A DNA stretch of 64,000 bases. Origin: Saccharibacillus soli. GTDB lineage: Bacteria; Bacillota; Bacilli; Paenibacillales; Paenibacillaceae. This document shows positions 27,515 through 36,802 of this stretch, piece by piece. Position numbers and translations under genes: made by a program. Where the stretch lies: NCBI GenBank assembly GCA_002189105.1, contig NIOB01000008.1:124001-188000 (forward strand). The letters run 5' to 3'. Below the pieces are notes generated by a model, which saw nothing but the letters and a program-made list of their open reading frames with translations, had not been told where the DNA came from and did not search any database. Within the stretch, counting starts at the first letter, position 1, and each line of letters opens with the position of its first letter.

Positions 27515-28402
27515 CTACTCTTTTTCCGCAAACAAACTGCGCGAAACCCTGGAGAACACATACACAATCAGCAGCAAGATTACGGAAACGGCTGCGGCAT
27601 ATCCCATCTCGAAGCGAATAAATCCATAATCGTCGATATGGTTCACGATCAATTGACCCGCGTACTGCGGAGTCGGATTGACGCCGGACAAAGCCACTCC
27701 AATGGCGCCCGCTTGAAAGGTATTGACGATTGCCATCACCGCTCCGAACAACATCTGCGGTTTCATCGATGGAATCGTCACATATACAATCTCCTGAAAA
27801 CGGTTCTTGAGACCGTCGATATAAGCGGCTTCGTAGATTTCGGTGTTGATGTTGAGAATACCCGACAGCATCGCCAGAAATCCTACGCCCATGCTGCTCC
27901 ACAAAGTCACGACAATCATGATCGTCATCAGATACTGCGGCGACTGCAAGAATTGGATCGGTTCAAGAATGAGATTGAGGCGAAGCAGCAGCCCATTCAG
28001 GTAGCCGCTGGCATCGCCGTTAAAAATAACCGTCCATAACACCGACATCGCCACCCCACTCGTCATCGACGGCGAATATAAGATCAGAGCCAGCACCGTC
28101 CGGGGAACATGGGGAATCTGCGCCAACAGCCAGGCCATCAGAAAAGCCAGCAGATAACCGCCTGGCCCTACAATCAATGAGAACTTGAGTGTATTGGGCA
28201 GCACGTTCTGCATAAACACCGCGTCTTGGGTCAGCAGATTGATGTAGTTTTGCAGGCCGACGAACGAAGGGAATTGAATGGAATTAAAATAGGTAAATGA
28301 CAAAGCCACCGCAATGATGACCGGAACCACGATAAACGTGACGAAAAAAAGCAGGTACGGGGCAAGCAAAATCCAGGTTGCCGATTTGATTTTCTTTTTC
28401 AT
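27515..28402 (-). CDS. Carbohydrate ABC transporter permease (MalF type)
   Basis: A 295-residue permease beginning [36 protein letters not shown], the MalF-type first segment. The EAA loop is degenerate ([23 protein letters not shown], with Gly-Leu in place of Gly-Ala). Its ATG overlaps the TGA of the fused binding-protein gene in an ATGA, the usual sign of translational coupling. It forms the channel with the permease at 26590-27465. No ATPase gene is present in the operon. Confidence 0.92.
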   Translation of the reverse strand: MKKKIKSATWILLAPYLLFFVTFIVVPVIIAVALSFTYFNSIQFPSFVGLQNYINLLTQDAVFMQNVLPNTLKFSLIVGPGGYLLAFLMAWLLAQIPHVPRTVLALILYSPSMTSGVAMSVLWTVIFNGDASGYLNGLLLRLNLILEPIQFLQSPQYLMTIMIVVTLWSSMGVGFLAMLSGILNINTEIYEAAYIDGLKNRFQEIVYVTIPSMKPQMLFGAVMAIVNTFQAGAIGVALSGVNPTPQYAGQLIVNHIDDYGFIRFEMGYAAAVSVILLLIVYVFSRVSRSLFAEKE

Positions 28403-31400
28403 CGCTTGTCTCCATCGTTTTGCGACATCCAGCCTTCCACCGTCTCCAACTGCGGCACGATGTAAGGCTTCACTACGCGACCGTTTTCCATATAACCGAA
28501 CTCCTCCATTTTTCTGCGGATTTCCCGGTCGATTACAATAGTCGAGTCGTCGATCGCGGCTCTCAGATTACGGTTCTCGAACACCGCTTTGTTCCATGCG
28601 TTGCTGATTTCGCGTTCGATCATGTAGGCTCCTGGCGTCTTGGGCACCTCTTTCAGCCACTTCCACTGATTCAGAATGACTTCCTTGTGTTCCCGAGGCC
28701 AAGGCAGATTACGGAAGGCTTCCAGATTAGCCGTGTTCCACATATATTCGGTGCCGTAGAACGTTTGCAGATTGGCCGCATAATCCGTCTGCGTCTCGGT
28801 GGACATCCACCATTTCAGCAGTTCCCAGGCCTGTTCTTTCTTATCGCTTTTCTCCAGGATCATCGCCGACTGCGCTGATCCTGTCGCCCATCTGGACACC
28901 TGGCCGTCTGCCTGCTTCACACCAGGATACAGCGCGATATCCCAGGCACCGGCAATCTCGGGAGCCGCCGAAGTCAGCTGCACATAGGTCTCGAAGTTGG
29001 ATATACCGATCGGCAGCGTCCCATAACGGAACGCGTTGTAGAAATTGGGCACCTGGAGCGGAAGGCTGTACATCGTATACAGTTCTGTCATGAGACGCAG
29101 CCCCTGAAGTGACGGTTCCGAATCAATGGCGGTGCTCATGCCGTCTTTGGCGTATAGTTCTCCGCCGTATTGGTAGACGAACGGGGCGGTGAACATGAAC
29201 GCTTTGTTGCCGGCTGCGCCGGACAGCGGAATATAAGCGTTCAATCCCATGCGCTGAAGCTCCGGCAGTTCCGTCAATAAGTCCTCCCAGGTATTCGGAA
29301 CTTCAAGACCCAACTTCTCAAATATATCCTTGCGGTAAAACAGCACGTAAAAGTCCTGCGTTTCGGGGAGCGCGTACACCTTATCGTCGATCATCATGGG
29401 CAGAAAGGCTCCTGGAGAGAACTTTTTGATGTAGGAGTTGAAGTCAGCAAATCCGCTAAGTTCCGCCGCAGAGCCGCGAATGGCCAGCTCGTAAGGCGTA
29501 CCCACGCTGACACCCAGCGCAACATCCGGCTGCTGATTGCCCGCGTTCGCCAGGATCAGCTTCTGCTCGTTGGGCATGACCGAAAATTTGACGGAAATGC
29601 CGGTGTCTGGTGTGAACGTGCTGTCCGCCATGTTCTGCATCAATTCCACATACTGCCGGGAACGATTCACCCAGACTTCCAGCGTCTGGTCATCCGTCTT
29701 GGAAGGGTCATAGGTCTGACGGGTGAACGAAGAGAAGAATTCGCTGAAGGAGCTGCTGAATCGAGCACCAAAGCCCGCCTGTGCAGCAGGCAGCTTCACG
29801 TCGCCATGCACATAGATTTTGTCCAGCAGCAGCGGCTGCTCCTGCACCGACACTCGAAGATCGCTGATCGTCTGAAGCACGGAACCCGATCCTTCGGACA
29901 GTTCCGTCAGGCGCTTGGGCACTTCGTTCGGGCGATCTCTCAGTGCCTTGAGCTTCTGGATGGCCAGGTTCAGCTGCGCGGCGTCGCTAGTCTGCTTCGC
30001 GCTGCCTGCTGCGCTCTGAAGCCGTTCCTGCACGCCTTGCAGGCCTTCGATAAACCCATCGAACTGCTGCTCGATGTCGGGAATGTATTCCGTCATCTCC
30101 CACTCCCTGTTGACGTCCGTTTGACTGCCGGTGAGCTTGCGGATGGACAGCGACAGATCGTTGATCCCCGCAATGATCCCGCTCAATTCCGAGACCGCAG
30201 GCTGCATGACCGAAGCATCGGCGGTAAGCGTCAGTTTATGCTCGCCTGCTTGGAGGAAGATGGCAAAAGGTTCGCCCTGTTCGTCTTGCAGCGTCACGTT
30301 TTTCCATTCTTTATGGTAAGGAAAGGGATAACTTTTCAATTCCCGAAAAGGTGTTTTTCCATCAATTTCGACGGTACGATAGATAGCGGAGCCTGAATCC
30401 TTGTCCTGCCGGGCTTTGAAGCTAAGACGGTACCGACCATCAGCCGGAACGGAAAAGGCCCAGGTTACCCGCTGTCCGCTCTGCTTCCAGGATGGCCCGC
30501 CCAACGTGTTCAATAATAGGCGGTCGCTGCTGTAGGGAGACACGTCGATGCTCTGCTCGGCAATAGGGCGGATCTGGGAGCTGTTTTTGGAAAAAGGTTT
30601 TTCGGCTTCCAGCTCTATGATTTCAGGCTGTGCCAGATCTGCGGGTACTTCACGGTCATACTGTTCATAGTCAGGCAGCGTCTCTGGCGACTTGATCGAG
30701 ATTTTGCCCAAAAACAGACTGCCCTGCGTACCGATGAAAGTCAGCGTATGCCTGCCCTTGGTCAGCCTGAACTTTAGAGCATCGGCTTGCAGAAAATTGG
30801 GATCTTGAACATTCATATGGGCCCAGCTTCTGATCTGCTTCTGGCGCGGGATCAGCTCGTCTCCCTGTTTATTTGTCTCAAAAGAATCGCTTACGCTCGC
30901 CCACTCGGAGACAGCGGCGATCCGCCGACTCTCGCGGAACGGATACGCGCCATCCACTTTGAGCGAGAACTCGGGATCAAGCAGACCTTCGCCTTGTTTC
31001 AAATAGTCGAAACCGATCTGGTATAGGGCATCTTGGGGAACTTCGATGGTTAGGCGAAGCTCTTGACCTTCTTCCAGCAGCGCGGCTGCGCCCGAATAGG
31101 AAACATCGGGTGCAGCCATTTGTACGGGCTTGCCGCTGGAGTCTACCAAATCCGAAGCGGGATAGGTTGTAGTGAAATCCCGAGCCTCGCCGATCTGCTG
31201 CCACTCTTGCAGGGCCAGCTCATAGGAACGTTCACCAAGCGTCGCTGCCTGCTCTGCCGCTTTCGCCTGTTTATCCGCCGCCGGGCGATCGGCTTTAGCG
31301 CCGATTGGCGCTAAAGCCGACGTGTTAGCCTGGATCGTGCGGTCAGGATGTACGGCACCCATGGCAGCCAGCAGAGTGAACACAAGGAATCCTTTCAAAA

Positions 31401-31413
31401 GTTTGGCCGTCAT
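28399..31413 (-). CDS. Giant solute-binding protein fused to two beta-sandwich modules
   Basis: A 1004-residue exported protein. The signal peptide ([19 protein letters not shown]) has no lipobox cysteine. Two similar beta-sandwich modules come next: residues about 60-245 ([25 protein letters not shown] ... [13 protein letters not shown]) and about 265-420 ([22 protein letters not shown] ... [13 protein letters not shown]). Both have the 'v...G.Y.l.f.y' and 'l..G.H.l.l' patterns of CBM35/CBM6-like or DUF-type modules. A helical linker follows, and then a family-1 type solute-binding fold from about 560 ([83 protein letters not shown]). Ordinary binding proteins are about 430-550 residues. The role is probably capture of a long or surface-bound glycan for import (inference). 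Confidence 0.85.
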   Translation of the reverse strand: MTAKLLKGFLVFTLLAAMGAVHPDRTIQANTSALAPIGAKADRPAADKQAKAAEQAATLGERSYELALQEWQQIGEARDFTTTYPASDLVDSSGKPVQMAAPDVSYSGAAALLEEGQELRLTIEVPQDALYQIGFDYLKQGEGLLDPEFSLKVDGAYPFRESRRIAAVSEWASVSDSFETNKQGDELIPRQKQIRSWAHMNVQDPNFLQADALKFRLTKGRHTLTFIGTQGSLFLGKISIKSPETLPDYEQYDREVPADLAQPEIIELEAEKPFSKNSSQIRPIAEQSIDVSPYSSDRLLLNTLGGPSWKQSGQRVTWAFSVPADGRYRLSFKARQDKDSGSAIYRTVEIDGKTPFRELKSYPFPYHKEWKNVTLQDEQGEPFAIFLQAGEHKLTLTADASVMQPAVSELSGIIAGINDLSLSIRKLTGSQTDVNREWEMTEYIPDIEQQFDGFIEGLQGVQERLQSAAGSAKQTSDAAQLNLAIQKLKALRDRPNEVPKRLTELSEGSGSVLQTISDLRVSVQEQPLLLDKIYVHGDVKLPAAQAGFGARFSSSFSEFFSSFTRQTYDPSKTDDQTLEVWVNRSRQYVELMQNMADSTFTPDTGISVKFSVMPNEQKLILANAGNQQPDVALGVSVGTPYELAIRGSAAELSGFADFNSYIKKFSPGAFLPMMIDDKVYALPETQDFYVLFYRKDIFEKLGLEVPNTWEDLLTELPELQRMGLNAYIPLSGAAGNKAFMFTAPFVYQYGGELYAKDGMSTAIDSEPSLQGLRLMTELYTMYSLPLQVPNFYNAFRYGTLPIGISNFETYVQLTSAAPEIAGAWDIALYPGVKQADGQVSRWATGSAQSAMILEKSDKKEQAWELLKWWMSTETQTDYAANLQTFYGTEYMWNTANLEAFRNLPWPREHKEVILNQWKWLKEVPKTPGAYMIEREISNAWNKAVFENRNLRAAIDDSTIVIDREIRRKMEEFGYMENGRVVKPYIVPQLETVEGWMSQNDGDKR

Positions 31414-31457
31414 CGTCTCATCCTTCCAAACTCGGTTTTGTCTGATTGCACGGCGCC

Positions 31458-32852
31458 TTATTTCATCGCAGCTGAAGCTTCGTCATACTGCTTTTGCGCC
31501 AGATCATTTAATTGCTTGGCGTAATCCTGGTAATTGACGCCTCCATAGACACTGGCGGAGATCAAATCTCCGATGGTCGCATTAGCCTTGTCTCCGATCT
31601 CAACGCCGGTCTCCGCCTCCCAGCGCGAAGCGGCATATCCAGGTACGATCTTGATCGGGTCGAGCATCGCGGAATCGAGATTTTCATACGCTTTTTTGAT
31701 GCCCGGTACACTGGACAGCTCCCAATACGCGTCCAGTGCTTCCGAGTCGGACGTCACAGGCAGCGAGGTCAACTCCAGCCCATTTTCATCTGCAATCGAG
31801 ATACGCTTCATAAATCCTTCCTTGCCGAAAGACATCCATTTGGCAAATTCATAAGCTTCCTCGGGGTGGGCAGTGGTCTTCGCAATCCCCAGATAGTCCG
31901 CCGCCAATGCCGAACGTCCAGAAGGAATGGAGATGAAGTCCCAATCGAAGTTGGCTTCCTTGGCGAAGATGCCATTCATCCAGGTTCCGTTCCAGTAAAA
32001 TGCGATTTGTCCGGCACGGAAGGCCACTCCGGGGTCTTCCCCACTTAGCGACTTCTTCTGGGCTTCGTCCAACCCTTCGTACGCATAGCCATTGGAGCCA
32101 AGGTCCTTGGCTGCCGTCATGCCCTGCACCATTTCGGGAGAATCGAGATGGTATTTGCCATCCGTGTAAGTGAACCAGCCATAATCCTTGTTTTTGCTGG
32201 CTGCATACCAATCCACCATCGACTGGGCGGAATCAAGGCCAACCGTCTTCTGTCCAAGATCCGTCGTTTTTTTGACCGCAGCGACAAAGTCCTCTGTCGA
32301 AATGCCGTACGCAGGCACATCGAGATTCATTCGGTTAAAAATGTCCTTATTCACGTAGTAGCCCATCATGTGCTGTGCAAAAGGAATCGCGTACGTCTTC
32401 CCGTCGATTCCCGTCGATTGTTTGACCGTTTCGGGCAGCGCCGAGAATTCGGCGTCCTTGCTGGCCATTGCGGAAAGATCAAGCAGCCAATCACTGGATA
32501 CGCTGCCCGGAATCTCGTTCAGCATAAATACATCGGGCAGCTTATTGGCGCTTGCGGCAGTAGCCAGCGAAGCTTTCCAGTCATCAGTGGTAATGGTCTC
32601 GTCGATCTTGATCGTGACATTCTTGTGCGTCTCTTCAAATGCTTTAATCATCCGGCGCTCCAGATTCTGATCGGCTTCTGTCCCGAGGTTCCAGTTGGCA
32701 TATCTCAGCACAACGGCTTCTTGGGTGTCTCCCCCGGAAGCCTTATTCCCGGCATCCTGGGTCTCGCCAGAACGCCCCGGTGTGCAGGCTGTCAGCATCA
32801 CGGTCGTCAATACCAGCAGCGCCGCACTTTTCATCGTCATTTTTCTGTTCAT
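31458..32852 (-). CDS. Extracellular sugar-binding lipoprotein (family 1)
   Basis: A 464-residue ABC-transporter binding protein. The signal peptide ends in the lipobox VMLTAC at about residue 22, so it is membrane-anchored. The fold markers are VVLRYANWNLGTEADQNLERRMIKAFEETHKNVTIKI, KTYAIPFAQHMMGYYVNKDIFNRMNLDVPAYG, and a C-terminal WELSSVPGIKKAYENLD. The start chosen follows TTAGAGGAGGACGGATT. It begins 13 bases after the GH94 stop and precedes the fused binding protein by 44 bases. Having two binding proteins and two permease pairs in one operon suggests two related substrates or a handover between them (inference). Confidence 0.92.
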   Translation of the reverse strand: MNRKMTMKSAALLVLTTVMLTACTPGRSGETQDAGNKASGGDTQEAVVLRYANWNLGTEADQNLERRMIKAFEETHKNVTIKIDETITTDDWKASLATAASANKLPDVFMLNEIPGSVSSDWLLDLSAMASKDAEFSALPETVKQSTGIDGKTYAIPFAQHMMGYYVNKDIFNRMNLDVPAYGISTEDFVAAVKKTTDLGQKTVGLDSAQSMVDWYAASKNKDYGWFTYTDGKYHLDSPEMVQGMTAAKDLGSNGYAYEGLDEAQKKSLSGEDPGVAFRAGQIAFYWNGTWMNGIFAKEANFDWDFISIPSGRSALAADYLGIAKTTAHPEEAYEFAKWMSFGKEGFMKRISIADENGLELTSLPVTSDSEALDAYWELSSVPGIKKAYENLDSAMLDPIKIVPGYAASRWEAETGVEIGDKANATIGDLISASVYGGVNYQDYAKQLNDLAQKQYDEASAAMK

Positions 32853-32865
32853 AATCCGTCCTCCT

Positions 32866-35800
32866 CTAATGAATATCCACTTCGATCTTCCATCCTCCAT
32901 CTTGCTCGATCTGCTCCAACTGCTGCCGGGAGATGCGGATTCCGCCCTTGCGATAGCGATTGGCAACTGCCTCACCGTCCAGGGACTGACCATTCACCCT
33001 CGGTTTAAACGTTTCAAAATCGGCGCCAACAAAGCTATACCGCACCTGAATCGGCTTGCCCCGATAGCGGAATTCCACTTCCAACCCATCCAGTTGTGCG
33101 GGAAGCACAGGATCAAGCACCAGATCGCCGCCTTGCATCCGAATCCCGAGTACTTTTGCGATCAGTTGATTAACGTAGATTCCTGGGCCGCTGGAATACA
33201 GACGCCAGCCCCCTTTGACCGGAACATGGCCCTGCTTGAGTTCATGGAAACGTTCCTGTGCTTCGTAGCGAGTGTTGAATTTACCGTCTGAACTGCTGAA
33301 ATACGTATTGCTCTGCCGCAGCTCGGCGTTGGGCACCGACTTGGACAGCAGAATCGGATTCACCACAGACAGCCCCTTCCAGGTCTCTTCCCTTTTGCCC
33401 AGCTTTGCCATGGCTTCAACAAACCGGATATGTGCATGGACATATTGCAGACCCACTTCACGTCCAAAGTTGGCCGCTTGTTCGGCTCGTTTGAAATTGG
33501 TGCTGACGCCTCCGCGATAGACAGCCGGACGATTCATCAGACGCACGCCGTCGGGATGCTGAAGCTCTTGCTTGATAAGCTGATAATGACGCTCCGCCTG
33601 CTCGGGGTCGAACAGCTCGGCAATCATGCTTCTCGTCATCGGCAGCAGACGGTATTGAATTCCCGTCTTCGTGTCGGAAGGATGGATGACAAATTCGGGA
33701 TGGTCACGTTGTTCCAAATACAGGAATCCTGGGATCACATCCGAACCCAGCAGATATTGCTCATAATCGCTCCGGATGGCCTTCGCCAGAGCAATGAGCG
33801 GTTCGGCTTCAGCGGCCCCGCGAATCGCCAGTGTTTCTGCGAAACGGTTCAGAGCCTGATACGTTAGAGCCACCGTCCAACTGCTTGCCATATGCTTTTT
33901 GAGCGAAGGATTATGCGGCTGAAGCGTATCGTCCCAATCCCCGTCTCCATAGCTCGACAGATGGGTGCCCGGCAGGAAATGACGCTTGATATAAGCGATC
34001 TCTTTCTGGACATGACCCCGAACGCTATCGGCATGATCCGTTTTCAGGGAAGTCTGTCGATCCGTATAAGGAACCGGAGTGTCCAGAATGTCGAAATCAT
34101 GGGTGGCGGCTAAATAGTCGCTTAATGCCTTGAGCATCCACACGATAATGTCGCCATGACTTTCCCCTGAACGAATGGAAGAATATCGATCGAACATGAA
34201 CCACTGCGGCCAACTGCCATCGTCTTCATACTGATGCGAGAATACGGTTAGCAGGATTTCGCGCACAATCTCGTACCGCCCCGTCGCCATAAAATATTCC
34301 ACGGGCCCCTGGCAGACGTCACGGGTTCCCCACGCCGCTCCTGCATATTGTTCCAGACCATGCGGCGAGAGGTAATGAATCCGCATATTGTGGGTGTACC
34401 ACCACATGGCGGCGTTCATTCGAGCCAGCTCCTCCGTTTCGCGTCCATGCTGCGTGAGGCGGAAGCCATTCATCGTATCGCGGTAAAATGCACGGCATTT
34501 CTCGGCTTCGGTGGCTTCATCCCGCTCTATGCTCCCGACCTCTTCCCCGTCCAGTCTTCCGTGAATGACAAGAGCAAAACGTTCCGCCTGCCGAATGTCG
34601 AGCACGACAAGACAAGCACTGCCAGGCTGGACATGCTCAACCAGTGCAGTCTCATCCGTGACCTGATAATCGGTTCCAATCACACTCAGATCGTAAGCCA
34701 GATTCGGATAGACATCTGCCGAAATCGCAGAGGCATCAGGCGTGAAGGTGAGTTTGCCGCCGCTTTGCTTCATATGGAACGGCGCCATGTATTCGTCCTT
34801 GTTCATCACCATCTGATGAGTCACCAGAAAATCGTAAGTTCGATGGGACGCCGATTCTGCCGTCAGCGTGATTCCCGGCGAATCCGCATGGGCGAATACG
34901 CTAATGGTCAAGCAGTCGTCATTCGTTTTGTACTGCCAGCGTGAATAATTGAAGCCCATCTCATAGACGGAAGGCAGTGTGAGCAGTCGATAGGCTCCAT
35001 CAATCTTGATGTAGATCCGCTGTCCGGACGCCTTCATCACATTAAGGGCATTTCGGGTATTGGAGATCATCTTGTGCATGGATGTGTTGCCGATCACGAT
35101 CTGAGAGTTGAACACCCCGTACATGTAAGACGTGGAAGACAGCGCAGGTTGATGAATGGTCAGGCCATTCCCGCTTAACAAGATATGTCCATGCGGACGT
35201 TCAACCCGTGTTTCTTTTTCCTTGAGCACCACATGTTCATAACTGGGCGTGAAAAAAGATAACAATTGGCCGTCTTGATGTTCTTCCAGAATACGTTCGG
35301 GGAAACATTCATCCAGTTCCTTCATGCTCAAAGGCAGCGCTCTTAGGGGTTCACCGATCGACGTCCTCAGTTTGGGATTGAAGACGCTCTCAAAAGATTC
35401 GGTCTGGATAGATTCGTTAGAGATGTTCGCCGCGCGGCTTCGCGCCTCTTCAAGCTGCTTCTCGAATTCAATTCCGGTGATCGCAGAAGGATGATCCGGC
35501 TGGAACCACGCATAGAAAACAAAATGCTGCGATCCCTGAAGCCGAGTTCTACCTGTCTGGAGCGCTGTATAGGCAAATTCATACTGATACACTTCATTGG
35601 CCAGAGCAGGTCGGGTAAGCGCCTCCGGCTGATCGGTTTCTTTGTAGGATTGTCCATAAAATTGGAAGCCATCCGTGGAATAGCCTACGGCACCATTCAG
35701 GCAGCCTTGTTGTATGTAGGGAAAGCTTCCGGCTTCCTGCGGCTGGTTCTGCCGGGAGCAGACCACAAAGCCATGTTTGTCCGAGTGAAAAGCCGCATGG

Positions 35801-36237
35801 TCGATATATTGGCAGACATAGGCTTCGCTGGACAATGCGGCATCCCGATGGGCAAGCCCCAGATCCTGTCCATAAATGAGATCAACCTGCTCGGCCGTGC
35901 CCGTCAGCGATACTTCCCAGAACCAGGCCGATTCAGTCAGGGTGAACAAGACTTCATAGTCGATGCCTGCGGCCTCGCCCACCCATTTGACCTGGCTTTT
36001 GGAAAAAGACACGGCTGCATTGGAGCGAATTCCCAGCAGCGCAAAAGCACGAATCCCTTGCTCGTTATGAATCCTCAAATACAAATTGTTCAACGAACCA
36101 TCAAGCGAATTCCCCGACAGTTGATTGATCCGGGTTGTTCCATGTACCAACTCGATCACATCTCCGCTGGGCAAAAAAGAAGCGGCAAGGTCACCCTTGC
36201 GAATCACGAACGTTTTGCCCAAAGTTTGCGCCTCCAT
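32866..36237 (-). CDS. GH94 glycoside phosphorylase (1,2-beta-oligoglucan phosphorylase type)
   Basis: A 1123-residue cytoplasmic enzyme. GH94 phosphorylases cleave beta-glucosidic bonds with inorganic phosphate to release alpha-glucose 1-phosphate. The catalytic (alpha/alpha)6 region has AAWGTRDVCQGPVEYF, GSWPQWFMFDRY, and the general-acid motif YGDGDWDDTLQP (Asp767-Trp-Asp-Asp770). The size and the WGTRDVCQGP motif point to the clade that contains 1,2-beta-oligoglucan (sophorooligosaccharide) phosphorylases rather than the ~810-residue cellobiose phosphorylases. This sub-assignment is from memory of the family and is tentative. It is the first gene of the operon, behind AAGGAGGAATAGGA. Phosphorolysis inside the cell saves ATP and would follow import by the downstream ABC systems. 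Confidence 0.85.
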   Translation of the reverse strand: MEAQTLGKTFVIRKGDLAASFLPSGDVIELVHGTTRINQLSGNSLDGSLNNLYLRIHNEQGIRAFALLGIRSNAAVSFSKSQVKWVGEAAGIDYEVLFTLTESAWFWEVSLTGTAEQVDLIYGQDLGLAHRDAALSSEAYVCQYIDHAAFHSDKHGFVVCSRQNQPQEAGSFPYIQQGCLNGAVGYSTDGFQFYGQSYKETDQPEALTRPALANEVYQYEFAYTALQTGRTRLQGSQHFVFYAWFQPDHPSAITGIEFEKQLEEARSRAANISNESIQTESFESVFNPKLRTSIGEPLRALPLSMKELDECFPERILEEHQDGQLLSFFTPSYEHVVLKEKETRVERPHGHILLSGNGLTIHQPALSSTSYMYGVFNSQIVIGNTSMHKMISNTRNALNVMKASGQRIYIKIDGAYRLLTLPSVYEMGFNYSRWQYKTNDDCLTISVFAHADSPGITLTAESASHRTYDFLVTHQMVMNKDEYMAPFHMKQSGGKLTFTPDASAISADVYPNLAYDLSVIGTDYQVTDETALVEHVQPGSACLVVLDIRQAERFALVIHGRLDGEEVGSIERDEATEAEKCRAFYRDTMNGFRLTQHGRETEELARMNAAMWWYTHNMRIHYLSPHGLEQYAGAAWGTRDVCQGPVEYFMATGRYEIVREILLTVFSHQYEDDGSWPQWFMFDRYSSIRSGESHGDIIVWMLKALSDYLAATHDFDILDTPVPYTDRQTSLKTDHADSVRGHVQKEIAYIKRHFLPGTHLSSYGDGDWDDTLQPHNPSLKKHMASSWTVALTYQALNRFAETLAIRGAAEAEPLIALAKAIRSDYEQYLLGSDVIPGFLYLEQRDHPEFVIHPSDTKTGIQYRLLPMTRSMIAELFDPEQAERHYQLIKQELQHPDGVRLMNRPAVYRGGVSTNFKRAEQAANFGREVGLQYVHAHIRFVEAMAKLGKREETWKGLSVVNPILLSKSVPNAELRQSNTYFSSSDGKFNTRYEAQERFHELKQGHVPVKGGWRLYSSGPGIYVNQLIAKVLGIRMQGGDLVLDPVLPAQLDGLEVEFRYRGKPIQVRYSFVGADFETFKPRVNGQSLDGEAVANRYRKGGIRISRQQLEQIEQDGGWKIEVDIH

Positions 36238-36356
36238 TCCTATTCCTCCTTGTTTACGTTTGACTCCATTTTCGCCTTCTTGTTCCTAACAAACTTCGTC
36301 GTTCAGGAGTGCTCATGAACGACTTTTAAGAGGGACAATCTGGCATTTATTTAATT

Positions 36357-36373
36357 GAAACGTTTAAACGATT
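36357..36373 (-). promoter_or_regulatory. Candidate LacI-family operator at the operon start
   Basis: Plus-strand GAAACGTTTAAACGATT contains the perfect palindrome CGTTTAAACG (36361-36370) and a GAAACGTTT core shared with the site at 36540. It overlaps the predicted transcription start (near 36370), where a repressor would block initiation. The operon's own LacI-family protein is the likely ligand (inference). Confidence 0.6.
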
Positions 36374-36376
36374 CCG

Positions 36377-36404
36377 ATTATAAGCGCTTTCATAATGTTG
36401 TCAA
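36377..36404 (-). promoter_or_regulatory. Sigma-A promoter of the GH94 operon with embedded cre site
   Basis: On the minus strand, TTGACA (36404-36399) and TATAAT (36382-36377) are both perfect and are separated by 16 bases. Between them ATGAAAGCGCTTAT (36380-36393) matches the CcpA cre consensus TGWAARCGYTWNCW with one mismatch. The spacer position predicts glucose repression by steric block. The operon ATG is about 130 bases downstream of the predicted start. Confidence 0.8.
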
Positions 36405-36687
36405 TGTCTATCTGTATAAAGATTAAAGGCTGAAGTTATCTTCATATTTCTGATTTATCCGCAATTTTTCGTACTTTTCTATAAGATATGTAGATAGATG
36501 AATAGAAAATTTTTATGTTTTTCATTTTGTTTGTTGATCGAAACGTTTCTATAAGGATAAAATCCAACTTCTGTCCAAATGCTCTCTTTCCCCCTTTGTT
36601 TTTTGTCAAAATTCTGACCGAAAGGCCAGTTCACTGCGGAAATTTAGGTTATCTTTTTAGCGATAGCAAACCTCGATCCAAAAACGT
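36405..36687. other. Intergenic region upstream of the GH94 operon promoter
   Basis: No credible gene lies between the promoter and the preceding terminator; the small plus-strand open frame here runs through the terminator and has no ribosome binding site. The DNA is AT-rich. The only element I see is GAAACGTTTC at 36540-36549, described separately. Confidence 0.6.
36540..36549. promoter_or_regulatory. Second LacI-type palindrome (auxiliary operator candidate)
   Basis: GAAACGTTTC is a perfect 10-bp palindrome sharing nine of ten bases with the site at 36357-36366. The two centres are about 183 bp apart, a spacing compatible with repression by looping (inference). Confidence 0.5.
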
Positions 36688-36720
36688 CAAAAAGCGGAAG
36701 CAGCCAAGGCTGCTTCCGCT
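36688..36720 (-). terminator. Terminator of the mannosidase operon
   Basis: On the minus strand a perfect 13-bp stem (36708-36720 with 36693-36705) with a two-base loop is followed by TTTTT. It lies 83 bases past the clan GH-A gene and separates the two sugar loci. Confidence 0.9.
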
Positions 36721-36802
36721 GACAAATTCACCACTTTCTTGGCCCAAAACGAGCCGTCCGCAAGGTCGAAAAAGATTCATTCCGATCCCTTCATGATGCG
36801 AA

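Noticed and set aside
36515-36796. A 93-codon plus-strand open frame between the two sugar loci
   Set aside because: It has no ribosome binding site, runs through the mannosidase-operon terminator, and its product shows no recognisable pattern.
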